From: Paucihalobacter ruber
GTDB taxonomy: Bacteria; Bacteroidota; Bacteroidia; Flavobacteriales; Flavobacteriaceae
Assembly: GCF_006494535.1 (NCBI RefSeq)
Contig: NZ_VHIQ01000003.1
Span: forward strand, 248,001-312,000
Length of the DNA: 64,000 bases
Direction of reading: 5' to 3'
Shown here one piece after another: positions 63,907 through 64,000 of this stretch. Under the pieces are notes generated by a model. It was not told the origin of the DNA. It was given only the letters and a program-made list of their open reading frames with translations, and did not search any database. A program made the translations under genes and the position numbers. Numbering within the stretch: the first letter of the stretch is position 1; every line of letters begins with the position of its first letter.

Positions 63907-64000
63907 AAAAAATTAGTTTCTAATATTTATGCGCAAATTACAAAATCTAAAAAGTAATATTTTTAATAATGCCATAAATTAATGGTATTAATATTTGTAA

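Overview
The window looks like a chromosomal segment of a marine-type Flavobacteriaceae member (phylum Bacteroidota). Support comes from AT-rich DNA, near absence of Shine-Dalgarno sequences, recurrent TAnnTTTG -7 promoter boxes with an occasional TTTG about 19 bases upstream, a protein with a type IX secretion sorting domain, many lipoproteins, and marker families of the group (DUF4295, DUF5683, DUF6122, DUF4920, GSCFA, 30S protein THX). Nearly all of it is housekeeping DNA. I see no prophage, transposon, CRISPR array, rRNA, tRNA or recognisable defence island.

Layout. 1-1072: 3' end of a PQQ-type sugar dehydrogenase with a c-type cytochrome. 1125-6200: udk, an FtsB-like protein and the methylmalonyl-CoA mutase subunits, split by a lipoprotein gene. 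6296-9139: M16 zinc protease. 9297-14820: parA, parB, a DUF5683 protein, dapB, lepB, a WbqC-like gene and a DUF6122 gene. 14848-20197 (minus): a TPR membrane protein, ribH, two tiny membrane proteins, mutL and two rhomboid proteases. 20332-26070: recF followed by mostly exported products (lipoprotein, DUF721, CIA30, penicillin acylase, membrane protein and a lipoprotein peptide deformylase). 26147-32523: CrtA-like protein, rimO, serine hydrolase, YdjM-like hydrolase, amidase. 32613-37726 (minus): ftsY, DUF4295, rpmG, rpmB, cinA, Hpt protein, FAH-family hydrolase, exonuclease. 37796-43588 (minus): 2-oxoacid dehydrogenase E2, glycosyltransferase, recR, a large type IX-secreted beta-propeller-like protein. 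43724-50909: sodium-solute symporter, CoA-binding protein, fabH, htpG, SulP transporter, THX. 50965-55191: yaaA, a pseudouridine synthase and a PASTA protein, with ddl and coaD divergent. 55481-63906: GSCFA, VF530, DEAD-box helicase, fasciclin, epimerase, mnmD, a haem lipoprotein, DUF4920, ilvE and a MazG-like protein.

Themes. Cell-envelope synthesis and export recur (lepB, ddl, PASTA, ftsY, rhomboids, M16 protease), with chromosome segregation and repair (parAB, recF, recR, mutL), translation (rpmB, rpmG, THX, rimO, mnmD, helicase) and organic acid or amino acid metabolism (mutAB, E2, ilvE, dapB). No clearly new multi-gene system is visible. The most unusual items are: a peptide deformylase with intact catalytic motifs but a lipoprotein signal, co-oriented with an exported acylase behind recF; a MutL whose endonuclease motifs are all degraded; methylmalonyl-CoA mutase genes separated by a translationally coupled lipoprotein gene; a perfect 14-bp palindrome at the 3' end of mnmD from which a 52-bp tandem array extends; and an identical 33-bp palindromic repeat in two distant gaps.
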